Positions 47,814 through 61,792 of a DNA stretch of 64,000 bases are shown in pieces. The notes under the pieces were generated by a model. It was not told the origin of the DNA. It did no database searches and saw nothing but the letters and a program-made list of their open reading frames with translations. Positions within the stretch are counted from its first letter, which is position 1. The number at the start of each line of letters is the position of its first letter. The DNA comes from Pseudomonas izuensis (GTDB taxonomy: Bacteria; Pseudomonadota; Gammaproteobacteria; Pseudomonadales; Pseudomonadaceae): assembly GCF_009861505.1 (NCBI RefSeq), contig NZ_WTFT01000007.1:95865-159864 (forward strand). The letters are read 5' to 3'. The translations under genes were made by a program, and so were the position numbers.

Positions 47814-49715
47814 GTGGTGGATTTCCCTTCCCGTTTTGAAGTGATCGTCATCGGCGGCGGTCATGCCGGTACCGAGGCAGCACTGGCCTCAGCACGTATG
47901 GGGGTGAAAACCCTGTTGCTGACGCACAACGTGGAAACCCTCGGAGCCATGAGCTGCAACCCCGCTATCGGCGGTATTGGCAAAAGCCACCTGGTCAAGG
48001 AAATCGATGCCCTGGGCGGCGCGATGGCCATGGCTACCGATAAAGGTGGTATTCAATTTCGCGTATTGAACAGCCGCAAAGGACCTGCCGTGCGAGCAAC
48101 CCGCGCTCAGGCCGACCGGGTTCTGTACAAGGCCGCTGTCCGCGAAATCCTGGAAAACCAGCCGAACCTGTGGATATTTCAACAAGCGGCTGATGACCTG
48201 ATCGTCGAGCAGGAACAAGTGCGTGGTGTTGTTACGCAGATGGGCCTGCGTTTCCTCGCGGATTCGGTGGTTTTGACCACCGGTACCTTCCTCGGTGGAC
48301 TTATCCACATCGGGTTGCAGAATTTTTCCGGCGGTCGCGCCGGTGATCCACCATCGATCGCGCTGGCTCATCGTCTGCGTGAACTGCCATTGCGTGTAGG
48401 CCGTTTGAAAACCGGCACACCGCCGCGTATCGACGCCCGGTCTGTGGATTTCTCGGTGATGACCGAACAACCGGGCGATCTGCCGATCCCGGTGATGTCG
48501 TTCATGGGCAACAAGGAACAGCATCCACGGCAGGTCAGTTGCTGGATTACCCACACGAATGCGCGCACTCACGAAATCATTGCCGCGAACCTCGACCGTT
48601 CGCCGATGTATTCCGCTGCCGGTGAGATCGAAGGCATCGGCCCGCGTTACTGCCCGTCAATCGAAGACAAGATCCATCGCTTTGCCGATAAGGAAAGCCA
48701 TCAGGTTTTCATCGAGCCGGAAGGCCTGACGACAAACGAGCTGTACCCGAACGGGATATCCACATCCCTGCCGTTCGATGTGCAATTGCAGATCGTGCAA
48801 TCGATTCGCGGCATGGAAAACGCGCACATCGTGCGTCCCGGTTACGCCATCGAATATGACTACTTCGATCCGCGCGACCTGAAGTACAGCCTGGAAACCA
48901 AAGTCATCGGTGGCCTGTTTTTCGCCGGACAAATCAACGGTACAACCGGTTACGAAGAAGCCGGCGCCCAGGGTTTGCTGGCCGGAACCAATGCCGCGCT
49001 GCGTGCACAGGGCAAAGATGCCTGGTGTCCGCGTCGCGACGAAGCCTACATCGGCGTATTGGTCGACGACCTGATTACCCTCGGTACTCAAGAGCCGTAC
49101 CGGATGTTCACATCCCGTGCCGAATACCGTCTGATCTTGCGTGAAGACAACGCGGACCTGCGCCTGACCGAAAAAGGCCGCGAACTGGGCCTGGTGGATG
49201 ACGTGCGTTGGGCGGCTTTCTGCAAAAAACGCGAAAGCATCGAACTGGAAGAGCAGCGTCTGAAAAGCACCTGGGTTCGCCCGGGCACCGAACAAGGTGA
49301 TGCCATCGCCGAAAAATTCGGCACGCCACTGACTCACGAATACAACCTGCTCAATCTCTTGAGCCGTCCGGAAATCGACTACGCTGGTCTGATCGAAGTG
49401 ACCGGTGGCGGGGCAGAAGATCCACAGGTAGCCGAGCAGGTCGAGATCAAGACCAAATACGCCGGTTACATCGATCGTCAACAGGATGAGATCGCTCGTT
49501 TGCGCGCCAGCGAAGACACGAAACTGCCTGTGGATATCGATTACACGAACATTTCCGGTCTCTCCAAAGAGATCCAGAGCAAGCTTGGTGCGACCCGCCC
49601 AGAGACTTTGGGCCAGGCCTCGCGTATCCCGGGCGTAACGCCGGCAGCGATTTCGCTGTTGATGATTCATTTGAAAAAACGCGGCGCGGGCCGTCAGTTG
49701 GAGCAAAGCGCTTGA
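47814..49715 (+). CDS. mnmG: tRNA uridine-5-carboxymethylaminomethyl FAD enzyme MnmG
   Basis: 633 residues. Two adjacent GTG codons (47814, 47817) are possible starts before [28 protein letters not shown], whose GGGHAG is the FAD-binding motif. The conserved [16 protein letters not shown] and [17 protein letters not shown] segments are intact. Partner of MnmE in wobble-uridine modification. Its stop overlaps the TTG start of rsmG, so the two are coupled. Confidence 0.97.
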   Translation: MVDFPSRFEVIVIGGGHAGTEAALASARMGVKTLLLTHNVETLGAMSCNPAIGGIGKSHLVKEIDALGGAMAMATDKGGIQFRVLNSRKGPAVRATRAQADRVLYKAAVREILENQPNLWIFQQAADDLIVEQEQVRGVVTQMGLRFLADSVVLTTGTFLGGLIHIGLQNFSGGRAGDPPSIALAHRLRELPLRVGRLKTGTPPRIDARSVDFSVMTEQPGDLPIPVMSFMGNKEQHPRQVSCWITHTNARTHEIIAANLDRSPMYSAAGEIEGIGPRYCPSIEDKIHRFADKESHQVFIEPEGLTTNELYPNGISTSLPFDVQLQIVQSIRGMENAHIVRPGYAIEYDYFDPRDLKYSLETKVIGGLFFAGQINGTTGYEEAGAQGLLAGTNAALRAQGKDAWCPRRDEAYIGVLVDDLITLGTQEPYRMFTSRAEYRLILREDNADLRLTEKGRELGLVDDVRWAAFCKKRESIELEEQRLKSTWVRPGTEQGDAIAEKFGTPLTHEYNLLNLLSRPEIDYAGLIEVTGGGAEDPQVAEQVEIKTKYAGYIDRQQDEIARLRASEDTKLPVDIDYTNISGLSKEIQSKLGATRPETLGQASRIPGVTPAAISLLMIHLKKRGAGRQLEQSA

Positions 49716-50356
49716 GTTCGTTGGTCACTTCGCAACATGCAGAAGAGTTATCCACAGGTGCCCGCCAGCTTGGCGTCACGCTGACAGACGCCCAGCACGC
49801 GCAACTGCTGGGTTATCTGGCCCTGTTGATCAAATGGAACAAGGCTTACAACCTGACCGCCGTGCGTGATCCGGATGAGATGGTGTCCCGTCATTTGCTC
49901 GATAGCTTGAGCGTGATGTCGTTCATCGAAAACGGTCGCTGGCTGGACGTAGGCAGTGGCGGCGGGATGCCAGGCATTCCCCTGGCCATCCTGTATCCAC
50001 AGTCTCAAGTCACCTGCCTGGATAGCAACGGCAAGAAAACCCGCTTCCTCACCCAGGTCAAACTCGAACTCAAGCTGGATAACCTGCAAGTTATCCACAG
50101 TCGCGTCGAAGCCTTCCAGCCTGCTCAACCGTTCAACGGGATCATTTCCCGAGCGTTCAGCAGCATGGAAAACTTCACCAACTGGACTCGCCACCTCGGT
50201 GACACTGAAACACGCTGGTTGGCAATGAAGGGCGTTCATCCCGCCGATGAGCTGGTAGCATTGCCGACAGACTTCCACCTCGATAGCGAACACGCCCTGG
50301 CCGTACCCGGTTGCCAAGGCCAACGCCATCTGCTGATACTGCGCCGCACGGCATGA
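49712..50356 (+). CDS. rsmG: 16S rRNA m7G527 methyltransferase RsmG
   Basis: 214 residues. The TTG start overlaps the mnmG stop (TTGA). The SAM-binding motif is [20 protein letters not shown], preceded by [24 protein letters not shown], the hallmark of RsmG/GidB. It methylates G527 of 16S rRNA, and its loss gives low-level streptomycin resistance in other bacteria. The operon continues into parA. Confidence 0.96.
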   Translation: MSSLVTSQHAEELSTGARQLGVTLTDAQHAQLLGYLALLIKWNKAYNLTAVRDPDEMVSRHLLDSLSVMSFIENGRWLDVGSGGGMPGIPLAILYPQSQVTCLDSNGKKTRFLTQVKLELKLDNLQVIHSRVEAFQPAQPFNGIISRAFSSMENFTNWTRHLGDTETRWLAMKGVHPADELVALPTDFHLDSEHALAVPGCQGQRHLLILRRTA

Positions 50357-50374
50357 TTGGGAACACAAGCAAGA

Positions 50375-51172
50375 ATGGCTAAGGTATTCGCGATAGCGAA
50401 CCAGAAGGGTGGTGTGGGCAAGACCACCACCTGCATCAACCTCGCAGCATCCCTCGTCGCAACCAAGCGCCGGGTGTTGTTGATCGATCTCGATCCACAG
50501 GGCAACGCCACCATGGGTAGCGGTGTGGATAAACACGGCCTGGAAAACTCGGTTTATGACCTGCTGATCGGCGAGTGCGATCTGGCCCAGGCGATGCATT
50601 TTTCCGAACACGGTGGTTACCAGTTGTTGCCGGCTAACCGCGATCTCACCGCGGCTGAAGTGGTGCTGCTGGAAATGCAGATGAAGGAAAGCCGCCTGCG
50701 CAGTGCATTGGCGCCGATCCGTGAAAACTACGATTACATCCTGATTGATTGCCCGCCGTCGCTTTCGATGCTGACTTTGAACGCACTGGTTGCCGCAGAC
50801 GGGGTCATTATCCCGATGCAATGTGAGTACTTCGCACTCGAAGGCTTGAGCGACCTTGTGGATAACATCAAGCGCATCGCTGAATTGCTGAACCCGAACC
50901 TCAAGGTCGAGGGCCTGTTGCGGACGATGTACGACCCGCGCCTGAGCCTGATGAACGATGTGTCGGCGCAGCTCAAGGAACACTTTGGCGATCAGCTCTA
51001 CGACACTGTCATTCCGCGCAACATTCGACTGGCCGAGGCCCCAAGCTACGGCATGCCGGCGTTGGCGTACGACAAAGCATCACGCGGCGCCGTTGCCTAT
51101 TTGGCTCTGGCGGGCGAAATGGTTCGTCGTCAGCGTAAAAACTCACGCATCGCCGCTGCTCAGGCAACTTAA
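50375..51172 (+). CDS. parA: Chromosome partitioning ATPase ParA (Soj)
   Basis: 265 residues from ATG 50375 (AKVFAIANQKGGVGKTTTCINLAASL). The deviant Walker A motif KGGVGKTT and LIDLDPQGNATMGSG identify a chromosomal ParA. It binds DNA non-specifically with ATP and moves ParB-parS complexes. It follows rsmG closely and precedes parB by 9 bp. Its parS targets are in recF. Confidence 0.97.
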   Translation: MAKVFAIANQKGGVGKTTTCINLAASLVATKRRVLLIDLDPQGNATMGSGVDKHGLENSVYDLLIGECDLAQAMHFSEHGGYQLLPANRDLTAAEVVLLEMQMKESRLRSALAPIRENYDYILIDCPPSLSMLTLNALVAADGVIIPMQCEYFALEGLSDLVDNIKRIAELLNPNLKVEGLLRTMYDPRLSLMNDVSAQLKEHFGDQLYDTVIPRNIRLAEAPSYGMPALAYDKASRGAVAYLALAGEMVRRQRKNSRIAAAQAT

Positions 51173-51181
51173 GGAATCCCC

Positions 51182-52054
51182 ATGGCCGTCAAGAAACGAG
51201 GTCTCGGACGTGGACTGGATGCACTGCTGAGTGGTCCGACTATCAGTTCGCTGGAAGAACAGGCGGTGCAAGCCGATCAACGCGAGTTGCAACATTTGCC
51301 GCTGGATCTGCTCCAGCGTGGCAAATACCAGCCTCGGCGCGATATGGATATTCAGGCACTCGAAGAGCTGGCGCAGTCGATCAAGGCCCAGGGCGTCATG
51401 CAACCGATAGTGGTTCGTCCGATTGCCGGCGGCCGCTTCGAAATCATCGCGGGTGAACGCCGCTGGCGTGCCAGTCAGCAGGCCGGCCAGGAAACCATCC
51501 CGGCGATGGTTCGCGATGTGCCGGATGAAACCGCTATCGCCATGGCGCTGATCGAAAACATCCAGCGCGAAGACCTCAATCCGATTGAAGAAGCGGTCGC
51601 CCTGCAGCGTTTGCAGCAGGAGTTCCAGCTGACCCAGCAACAAGTGGCCGAAGCGGTGGGCAAGTCTCGGGTGACCGTGGCCAACTTGTTGCGGCTGATA
51701 TCGCTGCCCGAGGTCATCAAGACCATGTTGTCCCATGGTGACCTGGAAATGGGTCATGCCCGTGCGTTGCTCGGTTTGCCCGACAATCAACAGGTTGAAG
51801 GGGCGCGACATGTTGTCGCACGCGGGCTGACCGTACGCCAGACTGAAGCACTGGTTCGCCAGTGGTTGAGTGGCAAACCGGAGCCCGTCGAACCTGCAAA
51901 ACCGGACCCGGATATCGCCCGGTTGGAGCAGCGTCTGGCCGAGCGCCTAGGCTCTGCGGTGCAGATTCGGCATGGTAAGAAGGGTAAAGGGCAGTTAGTG
52001 ATTGGATATAACTCCCTGGATGAACTACAAGGTGTACTCGCACATATCCGCTGA
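51182..52054 (+). CDS. parB: Chromosome partitioning protein ParB (Spo0J)
   Basis: 290 residues: MAVKKRGLGRGLDALLSG, the ParA-contacting N-terminus, then the CTPase domain with GERRWRASQQAG and ENIQREDLNPIEEA, then the HTH (LTQQQVAEAVGKSRVTVANLLRL) and a C-terminal dimerisation domain. It loads at parS and spreads. Unlike the two ParB-like proteins of the transposon it has the canonical G-E-R-R box. Confidence 0.97.
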   Translation: MAVKKRGLGRGLDALLSGPTISSLEEQAVQADQRELQHLPLDLLQRGKYQPRRDMDIQALEELAQSIKAQGVMQPIVVRPIAGGRFEIIAGERRWRASQQAGQETIPAMVRDVPDETAIAMALIENIQREDLNPIEEAVALQRLQQEFQLTQQQVAEAVGKSRVTVANLLRLISLPEVIKTMLSHGDLEMGHARALLGLPDNQQVEGARHVVARGLTVRQTEALVRQWLSGKPEPVEPAKPDPDIARLEQRLAERLGSAVQIRHGKKGKGQLVIGYNSLDELQGVLAHIR

Positions 52055-52104
52055 AACATTTCCTCATGTAGCGGGCAGTCGGAAATCACTACCTGACAGT
52101 TGAA

Positions 52105-52124
52105 TAGGGGCAGAACCGCCCCTA
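52105..52124. terminator. Hairpin between parB and atpI
   Basis: TAGGGGC-agaacc-GCCCCTA, 50 bp after parB. No T-tract follows, so termination is uncertain; it could be part of the atp leader. Confidence 0.5.
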
Positions 52125-52202
52125 TACTCTGCGCGCATTTTGTCGGCACAAATTATGCCAAGTTATTGAATTTCGGCAGCCGACCATTGGAGAGCAATAG
52201 TG

Positions 52203-53496
<1,294 letters not shown>

Positions 53497-53521
53497 GACC
53501 AGTCTCGACTAGTCTGATGTC

Positions 53522-53541
53522 CCTCCCGGTCAAACGGGAGG
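53522..53541. other. Hairpin in the atpB-atpE intergenic region
   Basis: CCTCCCG-gtcaaa-CGGGAGG within the 133 bp gap. Probably a processing or stabilising structure linked to the high expression of atpE, since the operon continues. A GGGAGGAAAG ribosome site precedes atpE. Confidence 0.55.
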
Positions 53542-53614
53542 GGAGTCCCCACCGGGTCTCTGAAACGATTTGTTTTACCGCTTTAATCTAAAAAACCTAA
53601 ACCATACGACGTAA

Positions 53615-53887
<273 letters not shown>

Positions 53888-53945
53888 TTACTCGGATCTT
53901 CCGAGTGATTTGATGTGATGGACAACGTAACTGCGAGGTGTTGGC

Positions 53946-54416
53946 GTGAACATTAATGCGACCCTGATTGGCCAGTCCGTTGCGTTCCTCATTTTTGTAC
54001 TGTTCTGCATGAAGTTCGTATGGCCTCCGGTCATCACGGCATTGCACGAACGTCAAAAGAAGATCGCGGATGGACTGGACGCTGCCAGCCGAGCAGCTCG
54101 CGACCTGGAGTTGGCCCAAGAGAAAGCGGGTCAACAACTGCGCGAAGCGAAAGCTCAGGCAGCTGAAATCATCGAGCAAGCCAAGAAGCGCGGTACTCAG
54201 ATCGTCGACGAAGCCCGTGAACAGGCTCGCGTCGAAGCTGACCGTGTGAAGGCTCAGGCTCAGGCCGAGATCGAACAGGAACTGAACAGCGTCAAAGACG
54301 CGCTGCGCGCCCAAGTGGGTAGCCTGGCCGTTGACGGTGCTTCGAAGATCCTGGGCAAGTCAATCGATCAAAACGCGCACGCAGAGCTGGTTAACCAACT
54401 GGCTGCTGAAATCTAA
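53946..54416 (+). CDS. atpF: ATP synthase F0 subunit b
   Basis: 156 residues: one N-terminal transmembrane helix ([22 protein letters not shown]), then a long charged right-handed coiled coil rich in A, E, K and Q. It forms the peripheral stalk. Reads into atpH after 12 bp. Confidence 0.97.
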   Translation: MNINATLIGQSVAFLIFVLFCMKFVWPPVITALHERQKKIADGLDAASRAARDLELAQEKAGQQLREAKAQAAEIIEQAKKRGTQIVDEAREQARVEADRVKAQAQAEIEQELNSVKDALRAQVGSLAVDGASKILGKSIDQNAHAELVNQLAAEI

Positions 54417-54428
54417 GCGAGGGCGATC

Positions 54429-54965
54429 ATGGCAGAACTGACCACGTTGGCCCGACCTTACGCTAAGGCGGCCTTCGAGCACGCTCAGGCCCACCAGCAA
54501 CTGGCCAATTGGTCAGCCATGCTCGGCCTGGCAGCAGCGGTGTCGGAAGACGACACCATGCAGCGCGTGCTCAAGGCCCCGCGACTGACGAGCGCAGAAA
54601 AGGCCGCCACGTTTATTGACGTGTGCGGCGACAAGTTTGATGCCAAGGCACAGAATTTCATCCACGTTGTTGCCGAAAACGAGCGCCTCCTGCTTCTGCC
54701 GGAGATCGCCGCTCTGTTCGACCTGTACAAGGCCGAGCAAGAGAAATCGGTAGACGTAGAAGTGACCAGTGCTTTTGCATTGAACCAAGAACAGCAAGAC
54801 AAACTCGCCAAGGTTCTCAGTGCACGACTCAACCGGGAAGTGCGCCTGCAAGTCGAGGAAGACAGTTCCCTTATTGGGGGCATTGTCGTCCGCGCCGGCG
54901 ACCTGGTTATCGATGGCTCGATTCGCGGCAAAATCGCGAAACTTGCCGAAGCATTGAAATCTTGA
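54429..54965 (+). CDS. atpH: ATP synthase F1 subunit delta
   Basis: 178 residues, [20 protein letters not shown], and C-terminal [19 protein letters not shown], both diagnostic. Links the b-stalk to the alpha3beta3 head. Confidence 0.97.
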   Translation: MAELTTLARPYAKAAFEHAQAHQQLANWSAMLGLAAAVSEDDTMQRVLKAPRLTSAEKAATFIDVCGDKFDAKAQNFIHVVAENERLLLLPEIAALFDLYKAEQEKSVDVEVTSAFALNQEQQDKLAKVLSARLNREVRLQVEEDSSLIGGIVVRAGDLVIDGSIRGKIAKLAEALKS

Positions 54966-54986
54966 GTTTGAAGGGGCAGCAGAGCA

Positions 54987-56531
54987 ATGCAGCAACTCAA
55001 TCCTTCCGAAATAAGTGAAATTATCAAGGGCCGCATCGACAAGCTCGATGTGACCTCCCAAGCCCGTAACGAAGGCACTGTCGTCAGCGTATCTGACGGT
55101 ATCGTGCGGATTCACGGTCTGGCCGACGTTATGTCCGGCGAGATGATCGAGTTTCCGGGCGGCGTCTACGGTATGGCCCTCAACCTGGAGCAAGATTCCG
55201 TAGGTGCCGTTATTTTGGGCGCATACCAGGGTCTGGCTGAAGGCATGAGCGCCAAGTGCACTGGCCGCATCCTGGAAGTTCCGGTTGGTAAGGAACTGCT
55301 GGGTCGCGTAGTCGATGCACTGGGTAACCCGGTTGACGGCAAAGGTCCACTGAACAACACCCAGACCGATGCGGTCGAGAAAGTTGCTCCAGGCGTGATC
55401 TGGCGTAAGTCGGTAGACCAGCCTGTACAGACTGGCTACAAGGCTGTCGATGCCATGATCCCGGTCGGCCGTGGCCAGCGTGAGCTGATCATCGGTGACC
55501 GTCAGATCGGTAAAACCGCTCTGGCGATCGACGCGATCATTAACCAGAAAGACAGCGGCATTTTCTGCGTCTACGTAGCTATCGGTCAGAAGCAATCGAC
55601 CATCGCCAACGTGGTTCGCAAGCTGGAAGAAAACGGCGCACTGAAAAACACGATCATCGTGGCTGCCAGTGCTTCGGAATCTCCTGCGCTGCAATACCTG
55701 GCTCCGTACGCCGGTTGCACCATGGGTGAATTCTTCCGCGACCGCGGTGAAGACGCGCTGATCGTTTATGACGATCTGTCCAAGCAGGCAGTGGCTTACC
55801 GCCAGATCTCCCTGCTGCTGCGCCGTCCACCAGGCCGTGAAGCTTACCCAGGCGACGTGTTCTATCTCCACTCCCGTCTGCTGGAGCGCGCATCCCGCGT
55901 TTCGGAAGAGTACGTAGAGAAGTTCACCAACGGTGCAGTGACTGGCAAAACCGGTTCCCTGACCGCCCTGCCGATCATCGAAACCCAGGCTGGCGACGTT
56001 TCCGCGTTCGTTCCGACCAACGTGATTTCCATCACCGACGGTCAGATCTTCCTGGAATCGGCCATGTTCAACTCGGGCATCCGTCCTGCAGTGAACGCCG
56101 GTGTTTCGGTATCCCGTGTGGGTGGTGCCGCTCAGACCAAGATCATCAAGAAGCTCTCCGGTGGTATCCGTACCGCTCTGGCTCAGTACCGTGAACTGGC
56201 GGCATTCGCCCAGTTCGCTTCTGACCTGGACGAAGCGACCCGTAAGCAACTTGAGCATGGTCAGCGCGTTACCGAGCTGATGAAGCAGAAGCAATACGCG
56301 CCAATGTCGATCGCCGACATGTCGCTGTCGCTGTATGCCGCTGAGCGTGGGTTCCTGACTGACGTTGAAATCGCCAAAGTCGGCAGCTTCGAGCAAGCGC
56401 TGATTGCTTACTTCAACCGCGATCACGCCGAACTGATGGCGAAGATCAACGTGAAGGGTGACTTCAATGACGAAATCGATGGCGGCCTGAAAGCCGGTAT
56501 CGAGAAGTTCAAGGCCACCCAAACCTGGTAA
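54987..56531 (+). CDS. atpA: ATP synthase F1 subunit alpha
   Basis: 514 residues, [20 protein letters not shown] at the N-terminus, P-loop [13 protein letters not shown] near 170 and the [20 protein letters not shown] segment. Non-catalytic nucleotide-binding subunit. Normal length. Confidence 0.98.
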   Translation: MQQLNPSEISEIIKGRIDKLDVTSQARNEGTVVSVSDGIVRIHGLADVMSGEMIEFPGGVYGMALNLEQDSVGAVILGAYQGLAEGMSAKCTGRILEVPVGKELLGRVVDALGNPVDGKGPLNNTQTDAVEKVAPGVIWRKSVDQPVQTGYKAVDAMIPVGRGQRELIIGDRQIGKTALAIDAIINQKDSGIFCVYVAIGQKQSTIANVVRKLEENGALKNTIIVAASASESPALQYLAPYAGCTMGEFFRDRGEDALIVYDDLSKQAVAYRQISLLLRRPPGREAYPGDVFYLHSRLLERASRVSEEYVEKFTNGAVTGKTGSLTALPIIETQAGDVSAFVPTNVISITDGQIFLESAMFNSGIRPAVNAGVSVSRVGGAAQTKIIKKLSGGIRTALAQYRELAAFAQFASDLDEATRKQLEHGQRVTELMKQKQYAPMSIADMSLSLYAAERGFLTDVEIAKVGSFEQALIAYFNRDHAELMAKINVKGDFNDEIDGGLKAGIEKFKATQTW

Positions 56532-56581
56532 GCCGCAGCGGGAGTCGCAAGGCTCCCGCTTGCTAACCTGATAGGTGTTAC

Positions 56582-57442
56582 ATGGCAGGCGCAAAAGAGA
56601 TTCGCAGTAAGATTGCGAGCATCAAAAGCACGCAAAAGATTACCAGCGCCATGGAAAAAGTGGCGGTCAGCAAAATGCGCAAGGCACAAATGCGCATGGC
56701 TGCTAGCCGTCCTTATGCGGAGCGCATCCGCCAGGTTATTGGTCATCTGGCCAACGCTAACCCGGAATATCGCCACCCGTTCATGATCGACCGCGAAGTA
56801 AAGCGCGTAGGTTATGTCGTAGTGAGCAGTGACCGTGGTCTGTGTGGTGGCTTGAACACCAACCTGTTCAAGGCTTTGGTCAAGGACATGGCGGTAAACC
56901 GCGAAAACGGCGTCGAGATCGATCTGTGTGTAGTTGGTAGCAAGGGTGCGGCATTCTTCCGCAACTTCGGCGGTAACGTCGTTGCAGCTATCAGCCACCT
57001 GGGTGAAGAGCCGTCGATCAATGATCTGATCGGCAGCGTCAAGGTGATGCTGGATGCCTACCTGGACGGCCGTATTGACCGCCTGTCCGTGGTTTCCAAC
57101 AAGTTCATCAACACCATGACACAACAGCCAACCGTGGAGCAGTTGATTCCGCTGGTGGCAACCCCGGATCAAGACCTCAAGCACCACTGGGACTATCTCT
57201 ATGAACCGGATGCCAAGGAGCTGCTCGACGGCTTGATGGTCCGTTACGTGGAGTCGCAGGTCTACCAGGCGGTGGTCGAGAACAATGCGGCTGAACAAGC
57301 TGCGCGGATGATCGCGATGAAGAACGCTACCGACAACGCCGGTGATTTGATCAGCGATTTGCAGCTGGTCTACAACAAGGCGCGTCAGGCTGCGATCACC
57401 CAAGAGATCTCGGAAATCGTCGGCGGCGCTGCCGCGGTTTAA
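56582..57442 (+). CDS. atpG: ATP synthase F1 subunit gamma
   Basis: 286 residues. [28 protein letters not shown] and the C-terminal [19 protein letters not shown] are conserved. The central rotor shaft. Confidence 0.98.
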   Translation: MAGAKEIRSKIASIKSTQKITSAMEKVAVSKMRKAQMRMAASRPYAERIRQVIGHLANANPEYRHPFMIDREVKRVGYVVVSSDRGLCGGLNTNLFKALVKDMAVNRENGVEIDLCVVGSKGAAFFRNFGGNVVAAISHLGEEPSINDLIGSVKVMLDAYLDGRIDRLSVVSNKFINTMTQQPTVEQLIPLVATPDQDLKHHWDYLYEPDAKELLDGLMVRYVESQVYQAVVENNAAEQAARMIAMKNATDNAGDLISDLQLVYNKARQAAITQEISEIVGGAAAV

Positions 57443-58846
<1,404 letters not shown>

Positions 58847-58891
58847 TCCCGGCGCCCGGCAACGGGCGCTCATTTAGGTTGAGGCAATCAG

Positions 58892-59317
58892 ATGGCTATG
58901 ACAGTCCATTGCGATATCGTCAGCGCGGAAGGAGAAATCTTTTCCGGTCTGGTCGAGATGGTGATTGCGCACGGTGCACTGGGTGATCTTGGTATCGCCC
59001 TGGGTCACGCGCCGCTGATCACTAATCTGAAGCCAGGTCCGATCCGCCTGGTCAAGCAGGGCGGGGAAGAGGAGGTGTATTACATCTCCGGTGGATTCCT
59101 CGAGGTTCAGCCGAACATGGTCAAGGTTCTTGCCGACACCGTGCAACGTGCTGCCGACCTGGACGAAGCCGCAGCTTTGGAAGCCGTTAAGGCTGCCGAA
59201 AAAGCCTTGCATGAGCGAGGCGCGGAATTCGATTACGGTTCTGCTGCCGCACGTCTGGCCGAGGCCGCAGCTCAGCTGCGCACCGTCCAGCAGATCCGCA
59301 AGAAGTTCGGCCATTAA
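58892..59317 (+). CDS. atpC: ATP synthase F1 subunit epsilon
   Basis: 141 residues: N-terminal beta-sandwich ([34 protein letters not shown]) and two C-terminal helices. Last gene of the operon; a strong terminator follows. Confidence 0.97.
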   Translation: MAMTVHCDIVSAEGEIFSGLVEMVIAHGALGDLGIALGHAPLITNLKPGPIRLVKQGGEEEVYYISGGFLEVQPNMVKVLADTVQRAADLDEAAALEAVKAAEKALHERGAEFDYGSAAARLAEAAAQLRTVQQIRKKFGH

Positions 59318-59341
59318 GGCGCGCTTATTGTGCGATTGATT

Positions 59342-59370
59342 AAAAAGGGTAGCCTCGGCTACCCTTTTTT
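59342..59370. terminator. Rho-independent terminator of the atp operon
   Basis: AAAAAGGGTAGCC-tc-GGCTACCCTTTTTT, 25 bp after the atpC stop. Symmetric A/T tracts. Confidence 0.93.
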
Positions 59371-59430
59371 CTTTTCCGACGTTAATCACTTTGGTCGCAG
59401 CCGCTGACCCCCCAGGATTGGTAGCCAGTC

Positions 59431-60798
59431 ATGTCTCTTGAAATCGTTATTCTCGCTGCCGGTCAGGGCACGCGCATGCGTTCGGCCTTGCCGAAAGTCC
59501 TGCATCCGATTGCCGGCAACTCGATGCTTGGCCATGTTATCCACAGCGCCCGACAACTTGATCCACAGCGCATCCATGTGGTGATTGGCCATGGTGCCGA
59601 CGTGGTACGTGAACGTCTGGCCGCTGACGATCTGAATTTCGTGCTTCAGGACAAACAGTTGGGCACCGGTCATGCCGTGGCCCAAGCGGTTCCTTTTATC
59701 GAAGCTGATACCGTGCTGGTTCTTTACGGTGATGTGCCGTTGATTGAAGTCGAAACCCTGCAACGTTTGCTCAAACTGGTAGCGCCAGGGCAGATGGGAT
59801 TGCTGACCGTCGAGTTGGACGATGCGACCGGTTACGGCCGAATCGTTCGCGGCGCTGACGGTAAGGTCGCTGCCATCGTCGAGCACAAGGACGCCAACGA
59901 AGTTCAACGTGCTATCAAAGAAGGCAATACCGGTATCCTGGCGGTGCCTTCGGATCGCTTGGCTGATTGGACCGGTCGCCTGTCGAACAACAACGTTCAG
60001 GGCGAGTACTACCTGACTGACGTAATCGAAATGGCAGTCAACGACGGTCTGGTGGTGGCCACGGAACAACCCCACGATGCCGTGGAAGTGCAGGGCGCCA
60101 ATGACCGCATGCAGCTTTCCGAACTTGAGCGCCATTATCAGTTGCGCGCCGGTCGCCGTTTGATGACCCAAGGTGTGACCTTGCGCGATCCCGCACGTTT
60201 CGACGTACGCGGCGAAGTGACTGTTGGTCGTGACGTGCTGATCGATATCAACGTGATCCTCGAAGGCAAGGTTGTCATCGAAGATGACGTGGTGATTGGC
60301 CCGAACTGCGTGATCAAGGACAGCACCCTGCGTAAAGGTGTGGTGATCAAGGCGAACAGCCATATCGAAGGTGCAATTCTGGGTGAAGGCAGCGACGCCG
60401 GTCCGTTTGCGCGTCTGCGTCCAGGCACGGTGCTGGAAGCGCGGGCGCATGTGGGTAACTTTGTCGAGCTCAAGAATGCGCACATGGGCGAAGGCGCCAA
60501 GGCTGGCCATCTGAGCTATCTGGGCGATGCCGAAATTGGCGCGCGTACTAACATCGGCGCCGGGACCATCACTTGCAACTACGACGGTGTGAATAAGTGG
60601 AAAACCGTGCTGGGTGAAGATGTGTTCATCGGTTCCAACAACTCGTTGGTGGCACCGGTGGATATCTCTGACGGTGCTACCACTGCAGCGGGTTCGACCA
60701 TTACCCAGAATGTGGATAAAGCACAGTTGGCCGTGGGTCGTGCCCGGCAGAAGAACATCGATGGCTGGAAGCGGCCGGAGAAGGTCAAGAAGGGCTGA
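59431..60798 (+). CDS. glmU: Bifunctional N-acetylglucosamine-1-phosphate uridyltransferase / glucosamine-1-phosphate acetyltransferase
   Basis: 455 residues. The N-terminal pyrophosphorylase domain has [17 protein letters not shown] and [10 protein letters not shown]; the C-terminal left-handed beta-helix contains the hexapeptide repeats ([18 protein letters not shown]) and the acetyltransferase part ([13 protein letters not shown]). It makes UDP-GlcNAc for peptidoglycan and LPS. Functionally linked with glmS, 1 kb downstream; separated from the regulator by a REP doublet. Confidence 0.98.
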   Translation: MSLEIVILAAGQGTRMRSALPKVLHPIAGNSMLGHVIHSARQLDPQRIHVVIGHGADVVRERLAADDLNFVLQDKQLGTGHAVAQAVPFIEADTVLVLYGDVPLIEVETLQRLLKLVAPGQMGLLTVELDDATGYGRIVRGADGKVAAIVEHKDANEVQRAIKEGNTGILAVPSDRLADWTGRLSNNNVQGEYYLTDVIEMAVNDGLVVATEQPHDAVEVQGANDRMQLSELERHYQLRAGRRLMTQGVTLRDPARFDVRGEVTVGRDVLIDINVILEGKVVIEDDVVIGPNCVIKDSTLRKGVVIKANSHIEGAILGEGSDAGPFARLRPGTVLEARAHVGNFVELKNAHMGEGAKAGHLSYLGDAEIGARTNIGAGTITCNYDGVNKWKTVLGEDVFIGSNNSLVAPVDISDGATTAAGSTITQNVDKAQLAVGRARQKNIDGWKRPEKVKKG

Positions 60799-60851
60799 GT
60801 TATCCACATTTCGATGATCGACTGAAGTTATTCACAGGCTGATCTCAAGTA

Positions 60852-60914
60852 TTCGCGGGCAAGCCTCGCTCCTACAGAACAAAATTGCCTGTAGGAGCGA
60901 GGCTTGCCCGCGAA
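60852..60914. repeat. REP doublet, 26 bp perfect arms
   Basis: Arms 60852-60877 and 60889-60914 (core TTCGCGGGCAAGCCTCGCTCC) around an 11 bp spacer. Same family as the 1725-1815 element but with the CTCGCTCCTACAG variant of the core. Between glmU and the DeoR-type regulator gene. Confidence 0.92.
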
Positions 60915-60990
60915 GCTTTTATCCACAGGCCTTTTTATCGCCCGGTGCTTGACGAAGTTTCACTGATAGGTTTTGATTGCTTACGTTATC

Positions 60991-61003
60991 TTTCGAATCG
61001 AAA
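60991..61003. promoter_or_regulatory. Candidate operator of the DeoR-family regulator
   Basis: TTTCGAATCGAAA, a palindrome with a 3 bp centre, 12-24 bp before the start codon at 61015. TTTCG/CGAAA half-sites are typical of DeoR-family (GlpR-type) operators, so autorepression or control of glmS is plausible. Confidence 0.5.
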
Positions 61004-61014
61004 CTTACCAAATC

Positions 61015-61791
61015 ATGTCGAAGCGCAACACACCTCAACGCCGCCACAACATCCTGGCCCTGCTCAACGAGCAAGGCGAAGTCAGTGTGGACGAACTGGC
61101 CAAGCACTTCGAAACCTCAGAAGTTACGATTCGCAAGGATCTGGCGGCACTCGAAAGCAACGGTCTACTGCTGCGTCGTTACGGCGGTGCGATCACCATG
61201 CCTCAGGAATTGGTGGCGGACCTCGGTCAGCCGGTATCCAAATACAAGCAAGCCATTGCCCGCGCTGCGGTAACGCGGATTCGCGAGCACGCGCGCATCA
61301 TCATCGACAGCGGCAGTACAACAGCGGCGATGATTCCCGAGCTTGGTCAACAACCGGGTCTGGTGGTGATGACCAATTCCCTGAACGTTGCCAATGCCTT
61401 GAACGAGCTCGAGCACGAACCGGTGTTGCTGATGACCGGCGGCACCTGGGACCCTCACTCTGAGTCCTTTCAGGGGCAGGTGGCCGAGCAGGTATTGCGC
61501 TCTTACGATTTCGACCAGTTGTTCATCGGCGCCGATGGTATCGACCTGGTTCGCGGTACCACTACCTTTAATGAGTTGCTCGGATTGAGCCGAGTCATGG
61601 CCGAAGTCGCCCGTGAAGTGGTGGTGATGGTCGAGGCCGACAAGATCGGTCGCAAGATTCCCAACCTGGAACTGCCTTGGAGCAGCGTCCATACCCTAAT
61701 TACCGATGATCGCCTGCCACTTGAGGCACGGGATCAGATTCAGGCCCGCGGCATCAATTTGATATGCGCGGCAGTCAATCAGGAGAAATAG
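61015..61791 (+). CDS. DeoR-family transcriptional regulator
   Basis: 258 residues from ATG 61015 ([45 protein letters not shown]); an upstream in-frame start at 60973 lies before the operator and is less likely. N-terminal winged HTH with the DeoR signature, C-terminal DeoRC sugar-phosphate sensor domain ([25 protein letters not shown]). Ends 1 bp before glmS, so it is cotranscribed with it. It probably senses an amino-sugar phosphate and controls glmS; the effector is not known from sequence. Confidence 0.9.
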   Translation: MSKRNTPQRRHNILALLNEQGEVSVDELAKHFETSEVTIRKDLAALESNGLLLRRYGGAITMPQELVADLGQPVSKYKQAIARAAVTRIREHARIIIDSGSTTAAMIPELGQQPGLVVMTNSLNVANALNELEHEPVLLMTGGTWDPHSESFQGQVAEQVLRSYDFDQLFIGADGIDLVRGTTTFNELLGLSRVMAEVAREVVVMVEADKIGRKIPNLELPWSSVHTLITDDRLPLEARDQIQARGINLICAAVNQEK

Positions 61792-61792
61792 C

